A stretch of 64,000 nucleotides of DNA from Symbiodinium natans (Eukaryota; Sar; Dinophyceae; Suessiales; Symbiodiniaceae), in assembly GCA_905221605.1 (NCBI GenBank), contig CAJNDS010002413.1:1010641-1074640 (forward strand), given 5' to 3'. The position numbers and the translations under genes are program-made. Shown here piece by piece: positions 21,701 through 33,711 of this stretch. Each line of letters starts with the position of its first letter. Within the stretch, counting starts at the first letter, position 1. The notes beneath the pieces were generated by a model, which was not told the origin of the DNA, searched no databases, and saw only the letters and a list, made by a program, of their open reading frames with translations.

Positions 21701-24660
21701 AAGGGTAAGGAGGGAAAGAGGGAGGTTTCACCTCCTTTTCCCATCCAACACGCCGCCAGGGTCGGCGGACCCGAAGCCCTAAACCCCAAACCCGAAACCC
21801 TAAACCCTAAACCCTAAAGCCCCTGAAGAGGTGCAGATGCGCTTCCGAGCTCCGCTCCCAACGTGTCGATTGACCGCCTCTCGTCGTCAGAACCGCGAGA
21901 AATGCCCCAGGACGCAGCCAAGTAGTGCCAAAGGAAACCCTAAACCCTAAACCCTAAACCCTAAACCCTAAACCCTAAACCCTAAACCCTAAACCCTAAA
22001 CCGTTTCATCCAAAGCTGTTGCCTTGACAGGAGCTTGGTATCCCAGCGATGCCTCTTTTGTTGATTCTAGGTTCCCTTGGCAGTGGAAAGTGGCCAACCC
22101 CAAAAAGGGTTTAGGGCTTAGGGTTTAGACCCTTGTTATAGTATGATTACTGGGCTGCAAGGGGTTAAGACTCTCACCCCTAAAGCTGTACCCTAAAACC
22201 CTAAACTCTAAACCCCTAGAGGTTCCCCTTCATTCACTCCTAGTATGGCCCTCGTACTACCTTAAGGACCTTTCAGAAGGATCACCGAAAGCCGACGGGT
22301 ACACCCTTAAGGGTCCCAGAACCAAGGGAGAGTGTTTAGGGTTTAGGGTTCCCTAAACCCTAACCCCTCAACCCTCAACCCTAAACCCTAATCCCTAAAC
22401 CCAAAATGGATCTCATTCACTGGGGCATCAGGGTTGTGGGGTTTGTAGGATTTAGGTGCACGCTCAGGGGAAGCTGCTCAAACAAAATAGGCCATAGAAC
22501 TGAAAGTATTCCCGCAGCTGCCCTGTCTCGTTTACTTTGCGTCCCCAAAGCTCTACTTGTGGGCTACAAGTACCCCAAGCACTAGCCCTAAACCCTAAAC
22601 CCTACACCCTAAACCCTAAAATGCAGCAAGGTCTCGCAAGCAGCTATATCTAGAGTCACCCGACTCATCTCCTTCGTTGGATCCACCCAATTTTCTTCCA
22701 TGGACCCTAAACCCTGAACCGTAAACCCTGAACCCTGAACCCTGAACCCTAAACCCTAAACCCTAAACCCTAAACCCTGAACCCTAAACCCTAAACCCTA
22801 AACCCTAAACCCTGCCAAGTGTGGCCTAGGCCGCCTTTTCCGGCGACTCGCGCGGCGGAGGCCGAGCGCGAGCGCCGAGGTGCCGAAGGCTGGCAGGGCA
22901 AGTGGGAGTAGGGTTTAGGGTTTGGGGTTTAGGGTTTAGGGTTTAGGGCTAGGGTTTAGGATTTCGGGTTTAGGGTCTTAGGAGGTTTAGGGTTTCAGGG
23001 TTTAGGGTGTTAGGGTTTTGGGTTTAGGGCTTGGGTTTAGGTCTTAGGGCTTAGGGCTTAGGGTTTAGATTTAGGGTTGAGGGTTCTAGGGTTTTGGGGT
23101 TTGAGGGTTTAAGGTTTCGCGCTTAGGGTTTCTGGGTTCAGGGTGTTAAGTTTTTCGCGTTTAGGGCTTAGGGTTCAGGGTTTTAGGGTGTCAGGGTTTT
23201 AGGTGTTTAGGTCTTAGGGTTTTAGGGTCTTAGGGTTGAGGGTTGAAGGTTCAGTTTTTTTTTGTTGTGGGGTTTAGGGTTTTAGTTTTTTTAGGGTTTA
23301 GGGGTTTAGGGTTTCGGGGTTTCGGGTTTTGGGCTTAGGGTTTAGGACTTAGGGTTTGGGGGTTTTAGGTTTAGGGGCTTAGGATAGGGATCAAAAAAGT
23401 AAAACGGATCAAAAGAAGAAAATAAACCCTAAACCCATTTTTTTGGCAGCCGTTTAGGGTTTAGGGTTTGAGGATTTAGGGGTTCAGGGATTCAGGGTTT
23501 AGGCTTTGGGGTTTGGGGTTTGGGGTTTTAGGGTTCGGGCCCAGGGCTTAGGGTTCAGGGATTAGGGTTTCGGGTTTAGGGTTTAGGGATAGTTTTAGAG
23601 TTTGAGGTTCAGGGCTTTTAGGATTTCCAGGACGAGGGTGTATGGTGTAAAAACACTTGGCGTCGCACGTGCTGGTTGTTTTTGACATTCAGAACTTAAG
23701 AGCACGTGAAGCCCTAAGGCCCTACACCCTGCTCACTTCGAGGTTTTTTGGCCCCTCAACCTCAAACCCTAAACCCGAGACTCCCAACGAACCCTAAACC
23801 CTAAACCCTCTACCCTACACCCTAAACCCTAAACCCTAAACCCTAAACCCTAAACCCTAAACCCTAAACCCTAAACCCTAAACCCTAAACCCTAAACCCT
23901 AAACCCTAACCCTAAACCCTAACCACTCGTGAACCTCCTTATAGGCACGAAAGCACTAACCCGTGCCAGAGGAGCCAGTCACCACAAAAGCCTCAGCGCA
24001 GGAGAGCGGGGGCTTTCAAGCAGGGTTTGGGGTTTGGGGTGTAGAGTTTAGGGTTTCGGGTACCCTAAACCTCGTAGGCCAAGCCCTAAACCCTAAGCCC
24101 CATAAGGCCTGCTAAACAAGGACCCTCCCCAAGACAAAGGAGGGACTTTGCTTCACCAACTCCATGGAGGTGAAGGGCTTGGGGATGATAAGTGTTGTAA
24201 AGGGCTTGCGGGATTCCAGCTACCCCGCGCCGGCGTGTGTGCGTGTTTGTGCGCGTGTGCTTGCGCGTGTGGATCTGTATGTGGATGTGAATGTGGGTGT
24301 GGGTGTGGTGTGGGTTTGGTTGTGGGTGTGTGCGTGCGTGTTTCTTCTGCTGTTTTTTAGGATGTTAGGGTATACGTTGCGTCCTTAGACCCGAAACCCT
24401 CAACTTACTTCGCCTTTGGTTGAACTTTAAACTTTTTGGGTTTCCTTATTTAGTAGGAATGATAAAGTTTAACCTTTTTTCCCCTTGGCTATTGGAGGAG
24501 TAAGTCAACCCCCTACACCCCCAAAAGCCCTTCAGCCCCCTAAACCCCAAAAAACCCTAAACCCTAAACCCCAAACCCTAAACCCTAAACCCTAAAACAC
24601 CCTATCCCCCCCACCCCCTTGCAAAACGAACAGCTCCTCAGGCTCCAAGAGGACTCCGGC
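21700..24660. other. Telomere-like mosaic, degenerate G-strand block
   Basis: Heptamer tracts at 21937-22002, 22738-22814 and 23815-23920. From 22910 to 23640 the sequence is an almost unbroken run of degenerate TTTAGGG-like units, many of variant length (TTAGGG, TTTTAGGG, TTCAGGG). The segment 24225-24350 is GT-rich. Short islands lie at 21825-21935, 22620-22700 and 22815-22905. None is assigned. Confidence 0.6.
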
Positions 24661-24685
24661 CCTCCAGCGCCGAGGCTGGAAGGTT

Positions 24686-24842
24686 TCGGGTTTAGGGTTT
24701 AGGGTTTAGGGTTTAGGGTTTAGGGTTTAGGGGTTTAGGGGTTTAGGTGTTTAGGGTTTAGGGGTTAGGGGTTTAGGGGTTAGGGGTTTAGGGGTTTAGG
24801 GGTTTAGGGGTTTAGGGGTTTAGGGTTTAGGGTTTAGGGGTT
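24686..24842 (+). repeat. Mixed heptamer/octamer tract (TTTAGGG to TTTAGGGG)
   Basis: Perfect TTTAGGG units turn into TTTAGGGG octamers near 24727 and back to heptamers near 24820. Confidence 0.95.
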
Positions 24843-25578
24843 GAGCATGGGGGGGGGGGGAGCTCGGGGCCCCCCTGGAGACCCCAACCGGAGAGCCTGG
24901 GGCAACCGTGGATTTTGTACGTTGCCTCCCCCCGTAGGGTTTAGGGTTTAGGGTTTAGGGTTTAGGGTTTAGGGTTTAGGATTTAGGGTTTAGGGTTTAG
25001 GGTTTAGGGTTCAGGGTGGCTTTAGGGCTTAGGGTTTAGCCGAAACCCGCAATCCGTCAAATCCACAAGGGTTCAGGGTTTATAGGGCTTAGGGCTTAGG
25101 GGAGTCGGAGTGGGAGCAGTGGATCGTGGCAAGACGGCCACGAGCCAAAATTGGCTTCCTCTAGCTCAAGTCAAGCAGCGACTTGATTGAAGTCATGGCT
25201 TTTTTGAGGGTTTAGGGTTTAGGGTTCAGGGTTCAGGGTTCCTGGGGCCTTTGGACGAATCGTAAGAGAGGATGGCGACCGACAAGCTGGAAGCCCTGGC
25301 TGAGGGGTTTAGGGGCTTCGGGTTTGGGGCGTTTAGGGTTTCAGGGGTTTCTGGTTTAGGGTTTAGGGTTTAGGGAACTTGTTTTCACCTTGTGAAGGGG
25401 GGGCCGGCGGGAGGGTGGGGAGGGGGTTGCCGAGGGCTAAGATAGCAGGAGAGGAGCCCTCACCCTTGAAAGCGAACTTGGAGGTTTAGGGCACTTCAGG
25501 GTTTAGGGTGACAGGTTTAGGGTTTAGGGTTTAGGGTTTAGGGTTTAGGGTGTAGGGTTTAGGGTTTAGGGTTTAGGG

Positions 25579-25906
25579 TTCATGGTACTTACGAACCCAC
25601 GTATAGCTGCACGTAATAACCCAATTATATCCACTTTAGGGCACCTAAAGGGGCTTCTAAGTGGGTTCTAAGTACACCTACAATTGGGTTTTTAAGAACC
25701 CTAAACAACCCCTAAACCCCCTAAACCCCCTAAACCCCTAAACCCCTGAACCCCCTAAACCTCTAAACCCCCCAAACCCCTAAACCCCCTAAACCCCTAA
25801 ACCCCCTAAACCCCTAAACCCCCTAAACCCCTAAACCCCCTAAACCCCTAAACCCCTAAGCCCCTAAACCCCTAAACCCTAACCCCTAAGATACCATGAA
25901 CCTCCA
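25579..25906. mobile_element. Family A fold-back element interrupted by an octamer array
   Basis: The left arm begins TTCATGGTACTTACGAACCC and the right end is ATACCATGAACCTCC. Between 25694 and 25889 the element holds a run of CCCCTAAA / CCCCCTAAA units that replaces part of the right arm. The outer GGAGG of the left end has been replaced by telomere-like repeat. Confidence 0.75.
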
Positions 25907-28194
25907 AGCAAGCCGGAACACGTCAGCAGAAGCCAGGGAACACGCCGTGCACCGGCATCCCGCTTCAAGGACCACAACAGCTTTTTGTTGTTTTTTTTGT
26001 GGGGGTTTAGGGTTTAGGGTTTAGGGTTTAGGGTTTAGGGCTTAGGGCTTAGGGTTTAGGGTTTAGGGTTTAGGGTTTAGGGTTTAGGGTTTAGGGTTTA
26101 GGGGGGGGGGAGGCCTGTGAGGTGAGGGTTTGGGGGAAGGACAGGGAAGGAAGGGGGGGGGAAGGGGGGGTCAGGGGGGGGGAGGGCGGGGGAAGGGGGT
26201 GTCGGGCTTTAGGTCAGTAGGGCTTGCGGTTTTTGGGCTTGGGGTCCAGGGTTTTGGGTTTAGGGCGTCAAGGCCTGAAAAAGGGCCACTGTCTCCCCCA
26301 ACTTCTGCAAGCAAGCCTGGTGATCAGAAGCTGAGTTCAAGCGCAGTCGATCTACTTGCTAAGCCAGGACCTCTACTTTGAAGGAAATTTACGTTTAGGG
26401 TTTAGGGTTTAAGGTTTAGGGTTTAGGGTTTAGGGTTTGGGGTTTCCTCGTCAACACGAGCGCCAAGGCCTCACGAACTGTCGCATACAACCCATAGCCC
26501 GAAACCTTTCAGAACCTATCTATGAACCCCGATAAGGTTCTGAGCCCAAAACCCTAAACCCCAAACCCTAAACCCAAAACCCTAAATCCCAAACCCCAAA
26601 CCCTACACCCTAAACCCTAAACCCCAAACCCTAAACCCCAAACCCTCCTGCTTTTCTCGGGCGCTGGAGCCATGGGCTCGGCGGAGTCTGCTGCGGCGGG
26701 GCAGGTTCAGAGGGTTTAGGGTTTAGGGTAGTGGGTAGTGGGTTCTAGGGTTTAAGGTTTGGGTTTAGGGTTTAGGGTTTAGGGTTTAGGGTTTGGGGGG
26801 TTTAGAGGGTTAGATTGTCTGAACGGCGCGTTTTAGCATCTGACAGCTTTAAAACAGCCTGGGATCCAAACCCCAAACCCTATAAACCCTAAACCCGACA
26901 AGGCCCTTGTAATCTCTACAAAGCTCCAAAAAGGTCCACATCGAACCCAAGTCCATCTTGCAATGCCCACTTAGACGAGACACGCCAGCTGAACTTTTGT
27001 ATTCAGACCTTGGGCGATGAGGGATTCAGGGATTCAGAGATTCAGAGATTCAGGGTTCAGGGTTTAGGGTTTAGGGTGTAGGGTTTGAGCTATGGATAGC
27101 TGATGGAGCATGGCATAGCCTGATCATTGGTGGGAAGACGCTTGGTGTGCACGATCCGAACGACAGAGGCGAGCTTTGACTGCTCAACCAGTTAAGTTGC
27201 CTTATATATGTGCGGATCTCCCCTAAACCCTAGACCCCTAAACCCTAAACCCTAAATCCAGAATCTTGTGGCTTAGGGTTGAGGGTTTATAGGTCTACAG
27301 GTCCCTCCCCTGGATGCCCTCACACAGGGCTCCACACAAGAAAAGCAAAGGAGAAGCCATCGTTTTACCACGAAGTACACACCAGCCACGCATTAGGAGA
27401 CATAGTCTGTCGGGCTTGTTGACGCACGGGAGCCCAAACCCTAAACCCTATAGCCCTAAACCCTGAACCCTGAACCCTGAACCGCAGCGGATGCGGGATG
27501 TCGACGGTCGACGGGTCAAGAGGAGCAGCATCTGCGGACTCCGAAAAAAACTTCACTGAACCCCAAGGATCCACGTACCTACATAGTAAAAACCTGGGCC
27601 TTAAAGGGGATACTATGTAGTAGCTTAAGGGCCCAAGTATCTGCAAGATGGGAAGTTCTCTACATTACGGCCCCTTTTTGGGGATCCTTGCTCAAAGGGT
27701 CCCGTATTCTACAGGGGACCCAAAAAGGGTTTAGGGTTTAGGGTTTAAAGAACTACCCATATACCTTGGGAACCAAATGAACCAAAAACTTGGGACCATC
27801 TGCCCTGCACTACTATAATCCTTATTGGGGTATATGAACCCTAAACCCTAAACCCTAAACCCTAAACCCTAAACCCTAAACCCTAAACCCTAAACCCTAA
27901 ACCCTAAACCCTTTCAGGGTTCATTTGGTTCTCAAGGATGGGTACATGGATCCTTAGGGTGAATCCGAAACCCCGGTGAGCCAATGGTCGCTCTGGAGGC
28001 AGAGGTGCCAGGCCCACCGCAGATGGCCAGCTGCGGTTTAGGGTTTAGGGTTTAGGGTTCAGGGTTTAGGGTTTCCAAGAGCAGGGGGGGGAGGGGGGGT
28101 GGAGGTACAGCAGCAGATCCTGGTATGCTTGTTCTAGATGCCTCTCGGCCGGAAGCTTTAGGTTTTAGGGTTTAGGGTTGGTAGCCCCTTTTTT

Positions 28195-28275
28195 TGGTTG
28201 TGGGTCCTCTTGTCAAGTGCCCACCCCCAAAAAGGGTGCCCTTATTATAATATAGTTACTGGGCTGCTAAGACAG
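28195..28275. mobile_element. Dispersed small repeat, family F
   Basis: Contains CCCCAAAAAGGGTGCCCTTA and ATAGTTACTGGGCTGCTAAG. Related segments lie at 4040-4100, 19036-19110 and 22055-22165. No coding capacity. Confidence 0.6.
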
Positions 28276-28288
28276 GTAATCCCTCAGC

Positions 28289-28392
28289 TTGGGATGTTCC
28301 TCCTTGTGCTAACAGTCCCTAATCGGGATTTTAGTACGTACCCTTGATTACAACCCCTATGAAGGACTGCTAGTATAAGGGGGTAACATCCC
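28289..28392. mobile_element. Fold-back mini-element, family B copy
   Basis: Starts TTGGGATGTTCC and ends GTAACATCCC, with AACAGTCCCTAAT opposite a GAAGGACTGCTAG arm. Same family as 14046-14167. Confidence 0.75.
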
Positions 28393-28954
28393 TAAACCCC
28401 AAACCCTAAACTCTAAACCCTGGACCCTAAACCCTAAGCCCTAAACCCTAAGCCCTAAGCCCTAAGCCCTTAGCCCTAAACCCTCAGCCCAAAGCCCTAA
28501 ACCAAACATCGCGAGGCCTCGTCTTTGCCGCCCGGTCGAGACCCCAGTCAGCACCAGCCGGCGCATCGGTTGCCTCATAAGGGTTTAGGGTTTAGGGTTT
28601 AGGGTTTGGGGTTTGGGGTTTAGGGTTTATATGGGGTTTGGGGTTTAGGGTTACTGTGAGGGTGGCATTTAGGGGTCGGAATCCTAAACCCGAACCCAAG
28701 CCCTTAGCCCGATGTCTTCGGGATTTGTTTGTCAGTTTGTGCTGCACCGCCCCCAGACGTATACGTGAGCTCTTGACACCCCCGCGTCCATTCTTATCTT
28801 GGTGGATGTTGCCTGCATGTATGTTGTTGTTAGATCCTAGAGGGCCGATTGGGTTTGGAGGGTTGGGTCTATAGGTTCCTTTGGGTACAGGGTTGGTTGT
28901 AGTCTGCCCTAAACCCTAAAACCTAAACCCTAAACCCTAAACCCTAAGCCCTAG

Positions 28955-29098
28955 TTTCATGGGCCCTTAATATGGTCCCTAGCCTCCTTTACAGGGTTCT
29001 GATGTTTGGGCCCATAACTTGTATAGGGTATATAGGGGGTGTATAAGGCCTTTCAAGGGCCCATCCTAAGGGACCATGTAACTACCCTTGGGGCACAT
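28955..29098. mobile_element. Fold-back mini-element, family E
   Basis: Contains CATGGGCCCTTAATATGGTC and GGGCCCATCCTAAGGGACCA as opposed arms. Related copies lie at 2768-2850, 5105-5230 and 61636-61775. Confidence 0.7.
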
Positions 29099-29714
29099 GG
29101 CGAGAATTCGGACAATTCCGAAATGGTCGGTGGCTCCAAGTGCCCCAAACGGCAACAAGTCCTTGTTGAGCAACTCCAGATATAGTAAAGAACTGCACTA
29201 GCCCTAAACCCGAAACCATCCCTAAACCCTAAGCCCTCAGCCCTAAGCCCTCAAAACCCTAAACCCTAACATCACATTTCCTAAGCCCGAAACCCTAAAC
29301 CCTCGCTTTGTCGACACGTCTCCAACGCTGCAAGTTACTACAAGCGGAGGCGAAGCCTCTGCTCTTCGACTGTATACATGTCCGGGTATGAAAAATCCGG
29401 CACTGTGTACATGCGCCCTAAACCCTACACCCTTCAGACCCGAAGCCCTAGACCCTCAACCGTATGTTTTCAATGTGTTCTGCCCAAACAGCAGACTGGA
29501 GGGCAACAACCAAAGGTGCTATGCGAGCTGCTGAGACCGGAAGGGAAGATGGAGCAGAGGCCTTGTCGTTTCTTGAGGGGGTTATGGTTTAGGGTCATAA
29601 TGGGTTCCAGGTAGCCTGTAAAGGCAGTTCTGCGAATAGGGTTCGGCTGGGGTTGCTGAGCAGCTCTGCACGCTTTGTCGACAGGACTGGTGATTTGAAG
29701 TTCAGGGTTTATAG

Positions 29715-29809
29715 GTTTGGATGCTCCCCCTTATACAGTCCTTAATAGGGATTAGAGTGCGCCCGAAATCCCTATTAAGGGCTGTTAGTATCAAGGGTAC
29801 CATCCCAAA
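29715..29809. mobile_element. Fold-back mini-element, family B copy
   Basis: Starts TTGGATGCTCCCCC and ends TACCATCCCAAAG. The inner arms AGTCCTTAATAGGGATTA and AATCCCTATTAAGG are complementary. Confidence 0.75.
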
Positions 29810-30526
29810 GTTCAGAGTTTAAAGAGATTTTCTCTTTTGGCGCAGAGCCAATCGGTTACGGGTGTGTGGCGTCGTTTCGGGTTGAGGCTTTAGGGTTGAG
29901 GGTGTAGGGTTGGTTGTCCTACTTCACCCAGAGCCATAAACGCCATAAACCCTGAACAGCTACCCCTACGCACCGAGATGGGGGCGTCGGCCTTCACCAA
30001 GTTTGTGGGTTTTTGGGATGTTGGGGCTAGTTTCCCTAAACCCTACACCCTAAACCCTGAACCCTCAACAAACCCTAAACCCTAAACCCTAAACCCAAGG
30101 TTTAGGCTTTTCGTGTTTCGGGCATAGGGCCCAACTTCCCGACCTGGGTTTAGGGTTTGGGGTTTGGGGTTTAGGGTTTAGGGTTTAGGGTATAGGGTTT
30201 GGGGTTTGGGGTTTAGGGGTTTCCAGCCCTGGACCCCAAATACACAAACGCCCGAAAACGCCAGACGAAGCTGGCGCAGAAATGCGCGACAGAAGGCCGC
30301 GTGTGTGGGTTTTCGGGCTTAGGGTTTCTAAGAGTTAAACAACCAAATCAGGGGTATAGGGTCCTATAGACCAGGCACCATGGGGATGTAGGGGGGGCCG
30401 GGGGGGGTTTAGGGTTTAGGGTTCAGGAGGTGCGCCCTGGGTAGGCCGCATGAAGGGGTTTAGGGTGTGAGCAGAGGCGTGAAATGCCTCAGAAAGGGGC
30501 TGCTCCCCAGGTTCAAGCCCTTGCAG

Positions 30527-30640
30527 AGTTCAGGGGTTCAGGGCTTCAGGGCTTCAGGGCTTCAGGGCTTCAGGGCTTCAGGGCTTCAGGGCTTCAGGGG
30601 TTCAGGGGTTCAGGGGTTCAGGGTTCAGGGGTCAGGGTGC
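30527..30640. repeat. Short tandem repeat GGGCTTCA / GGGGTTCA
   Basis: Eight-base units repeated about seven times, passing into 9-base GGGGTTCA(G) units. The ORFs across it are repeat translations. Confidence 0.92.
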
Positions 30641-32046
30641 AGGGTTTAGGGTTTAGGGTTTCAGGGGTTTAGGGGTTCATAGGTTCAGGGGTTTCGGGTT
30701 TAGGGATTCCATTTCAGGTGTCCACGTGAGACCCTGAGCCTGGCTGAAAGCCCCGGCTGCGGATGGTTTAGAGTTCAGGGTTTAGGGTTTAGGGTTTAGG
30801 GTTTAGGGTTTAGGGTATAGGGTTTAGGGTTCAGGGTTCAGGGTTCAGGGTTCAGGGTTCAGGGTTTAGGGTTTAGGGTTGAGGGTTTACCTTGTATAGA
30901 GTCAAGTTTTCCGACCGAAAGAAGCCCCAAACCCCTAAGCTCTAAGCCCTAAGTTCTGAGCCCGATATGATCACCCTACACTGGAACCCTCTTTAACCCC
31001 CCATGCAAATTGCAACTGTTCAAGGGCCCGTTCGAGTGTAGGATTTAGAGTTCAAAGTTTAGGGTACTTTCAACCGTAAACCTTAAACCTGGACTTAAGC
31101 CCTAAACCCTTAACCTTAAACCCCCCAAACCCTTCAATGGGTTTAGGGTTTAGGGTTTAGGGTTTCGAGTTTAGGGTTTAGGGTTAAGAGGTTTAGGGTT
31201 AGTGCGGGGGTTGGTCGGTGCAACGTTGTTAGACCCTAAACCCTAAACCGTAAACCCTAAACCCTAAGCCCTAAGCCCTAAACCCTAAACCCTAAACCCA
31301 TTGAAGGGTTTGGGGTGTTTAAGGTTAAGGGTTTAAGTCCAGGTTTAAGGTTTACGGTTGAAAGTTACATGAGCTTTGGCGCTTCAAAGATAAAGCACGA
31401 AGAAGGCTTGGTTACGGGTTACTTGTTGGGGTGAGGGTAGTGGACCAGGTCCTTGGTCCTTTTGTTGGTGGGGTTGGGTTCCGTGAAAAGCCTCGTTTAA
31501 ACCAAACAGGGCACCTTTTTTGTGTTCCCAGGATATCTATAAGAGGACAAAAGGGGATCAGGTACCACTAGATAGTCCCTCAAAGGGTGTAGATATAGAA
31601 ATAAAAATAGTTATAGTTATATATTTACATATTTATTTATTCATTCAATTATTTATTCATTTCCTTATTTGATTCGGAGTTAGACAAGTTGCTTCAATCC
31701 CTCCTTCCTACTCTTGGGTCTAGTAGAGGATCCCCATGCCAGACTGAATCGACCAGGATGTGACTACGCCGTGACGTGGCACGGGACACACTGCTGCAGC
31801 GCCCCCGACTTCTTTTGGGCGTTTAGGGTTCAGGGTCTCAGGGTTTAGGGTTAGGGACCTAAACCTAAACCCGAAACCCTAAACCCAGCCCTAAGTAGGC
31901 CCGAGACATGACTTCTTTTGCTCCAAATTTGCTGAACTTTAGGAGTGATTTGCGGGACGTCAAAAAGTGATGCTTAAAAAACCAAATGTAGCCGAAACAC
32001 AATTTCGCGATAACCCCTTTACTTCAGGACGCGCCCAATTCCAATT

Positions 32047-32268
32047 TTGTCAATTTTCAAAGGGCAGGGCTGGCTCTTGAACTTTTCACAACTTCAAGAA
32101 TGCTTCGTTCTAGACCTCTCAGGATGTGAAAACTTTACAGACAAAAAGGCAGTTATTGCCCTTAGCGTGCAAACGTGGTTCCATCTCCTTCAAGTTTTCC
32201 AAATTCGTTTTCAGCCCTTAGAAGTTAGAAGCTTCAAAACCTTTGGAACCCTAAACCCTAAACCCTAA
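32047..32268 (+). CDS. Unassigned ORF with one LRR-like motif
   Basis: A 73-codon ORF (non-ATG start in the open frame) running into a CCCTAAA tract. It contains V-L-D-L-S-G-C-E-N-F-T-D followed by A-V-I-A-L, which resembles one repeat of the cysteine-containing LRR class (L-x-L-S-G-C-x-x-I-T-D). Only one repeat is visible and the rest is unremarkable. It may be a single exon of an LRR gene or chance. No start context or flanking exon was found. Confidence 0.2.
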   Translation: MSIFKGQGWLLNFSQLQECFVLDLSGCENFTDKKAVIALSVQTWFHLLQVFQIRFQPLEVRSFKTFGTLNPKP

Positions 32269-32428
32269 ACCCTAAACCCTAAACCCTAAACCCTAAACCC
32301 TAAACCCTAAACCCTAAACCCTAAACCCTAAACCCTAAACCCTAAACCCTAAACCCTAGGCCCTAGGCCCTAAACCCTAAACCCTAAACCCTAAACCCTA
32401 AACCCTAAACCCTAAACCCTAAACCCTA
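32248..32428 (-). repeat. Long (CCCTAAA)n tract
   Basis: About 25 units with only two variant units (CCCTAGG), among the longest arrays in the window. Confidence 0.97.
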
Positions 32429-32435
32429 GCTGCCT

Positions 32436-32451
32436 CGGGACGCGCGTCCCG
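32436..32451. repeat. Perfect 16-bp palindrome CGGGACGCGCGTCCCG
   Basis: Self-complementary over 16 bp. A related ACGCGCGTCCCG run recurs near 35470, at the other edge of the hairpin cluster. Confidence 0.9.
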
Positions 32452-32690
32452 GCGTCCAGCACGCGCGTCCTAGAAACTTGCGTCTTGAGCACGCACGTCC
32501 TGAAATCAAGGGCGACTCTGCACAGAAAGGGATGTCCCCGTGCGTTTTCAGGCCCTGTAAGAACGCACAGCGACATGGCCAACATCATGACATCTGTTGT
32601 TCAAGAAGGTTCACATGGATTTGTCCCACATGTGCGGCTGCTGAAGAATTATACTAGCTGCATGCATTTGTCCTCTTGACACACAAAGGA

Positions 32691-33711
32691 GGGTCATGGG
32701 GGGGAATAAAGCCTTTAAGAGGGTTCCTGTGAGGGTTCACCTAAACCCTAAATCCCAGCCCCCCACATGCGTTTTGGGAAGGTGTCAAAACGCACTTCCC
32801 CCACCCCCAAACCCAGTTTAGGAGGTCTAAGGCCTGGTGAGGGTTTGGGAGGGCAGTGAAGGCCCTCTAAGAGGGGTCTAGGGCCTGTAAGGGTTTGTAA
32901 GGGGGGGTCCCTGGTCAGGGTTTAGGAGTGAAACCCTAAACCCTAAACCCTGAATCCCAGCGCCCAAATGCGTTTTTGGCAGGTGTCAAAACGCACTTCC
33001 CCCACCCCATTTAGGAGGTCTGGGGGGCCTGGTGAGGGTTTAGGAGGGCAGTGAAGGCCCTCGAAGAGGGTCCCTGGGCCTGTGAGGGTCTCTAAGGGGG
33101 GCCCCGGCCAGGGTTTAGGGGGGCAATAAAGCCTTTAAGAGGGTCCTGTGAGGGCTTACTAAACCCTAAACCCTACAAGATAATCCACCTATGAAACCTA
33201 AATCCCAGCCCCCACATGCGTTTTGGGAAGGTGTCAAAACGCACTTCCCTTACCTTCAAACCCAGTTTAGGAGAAGGCCTGGAGGGCAGTCAAGGCCCTC
33301 TAAGGGGGGTCCCAGGGGCAATAAAGCCTTCAAGAGGGTGAGGGTTTAAGCCCTAAGGGAAGGTGTCAAAATGCACTTCCCCCACCCCCGGCAGTTTATG
33401 AGATCTGGGGGGTGGTGAGGGTTTAGGGGCAGTGCAGGCCCTCCAAAAAAGGGTCCTGTAAGGGTCTCTAAGCGGGTCCCCGGTCAGGGTTTAGGGGCAA
33501 TAAAGCCTTTAAGAGGGTTCTGTGAGGGTGTTAAACCCAGGTGCGTTTTGGGAAGGTGTCAAAACGCACTTCCCCCAGTAGGAGGTCTGGGGGGGCCTGG
33601 TGAGGGTTTAGGAGGGCAGTGAAGGCCCTCTAATGGTCGGGGGGCAATAAAGCCTTTAAGAGGGTCCGTGTGAGGGTTTAGGAGTGAAACCCTAAACCCT
33701 AAACCCTAAGA
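32691..33711. repeat. Degenerate tandem array carrying five of the hairpins
   Basis: Units of roughly 200-250 bp share CAATAAAGCCTTTAAGAGGG, AGGGCAGTGAAGGCCCTC and TTTGGGAAGGTGTCAAAACG. The array is flanked by a 40-bp direct repeat (32651-32690 and 33712-33751; core TGCATTTGTCCTCTTGACAC). Confidence 0.9.

Larger units (their letters stand above)
24860..32040. other. Telomere-like mosaic with unassigned coding-like islands
   Basis: Tracts lie at 24936-25012, 25518-25580, 26005-26100, 27836-27912 and 30775-30890. The best single-frame islands are 27082-27173 (L-W-I-A-D-G-A-W-H-S-L-I-I-G-G-K then T-L-G-V-H-D-P-N-D-R-G-E-L) and 26276-26381 (a Ser/Pro-rich 35-codon stretch). The islands 25100-25165 and 28700-28870 are also open. 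I recognise none of them. The segment 31600-31680 is AT-rich. Confidence 0.4.

Noticed and set aside
21433-21817. Glycine-rich and proline-rich ORFs
   Set aside because: Produced by the G tract; no domain and no codon structure.
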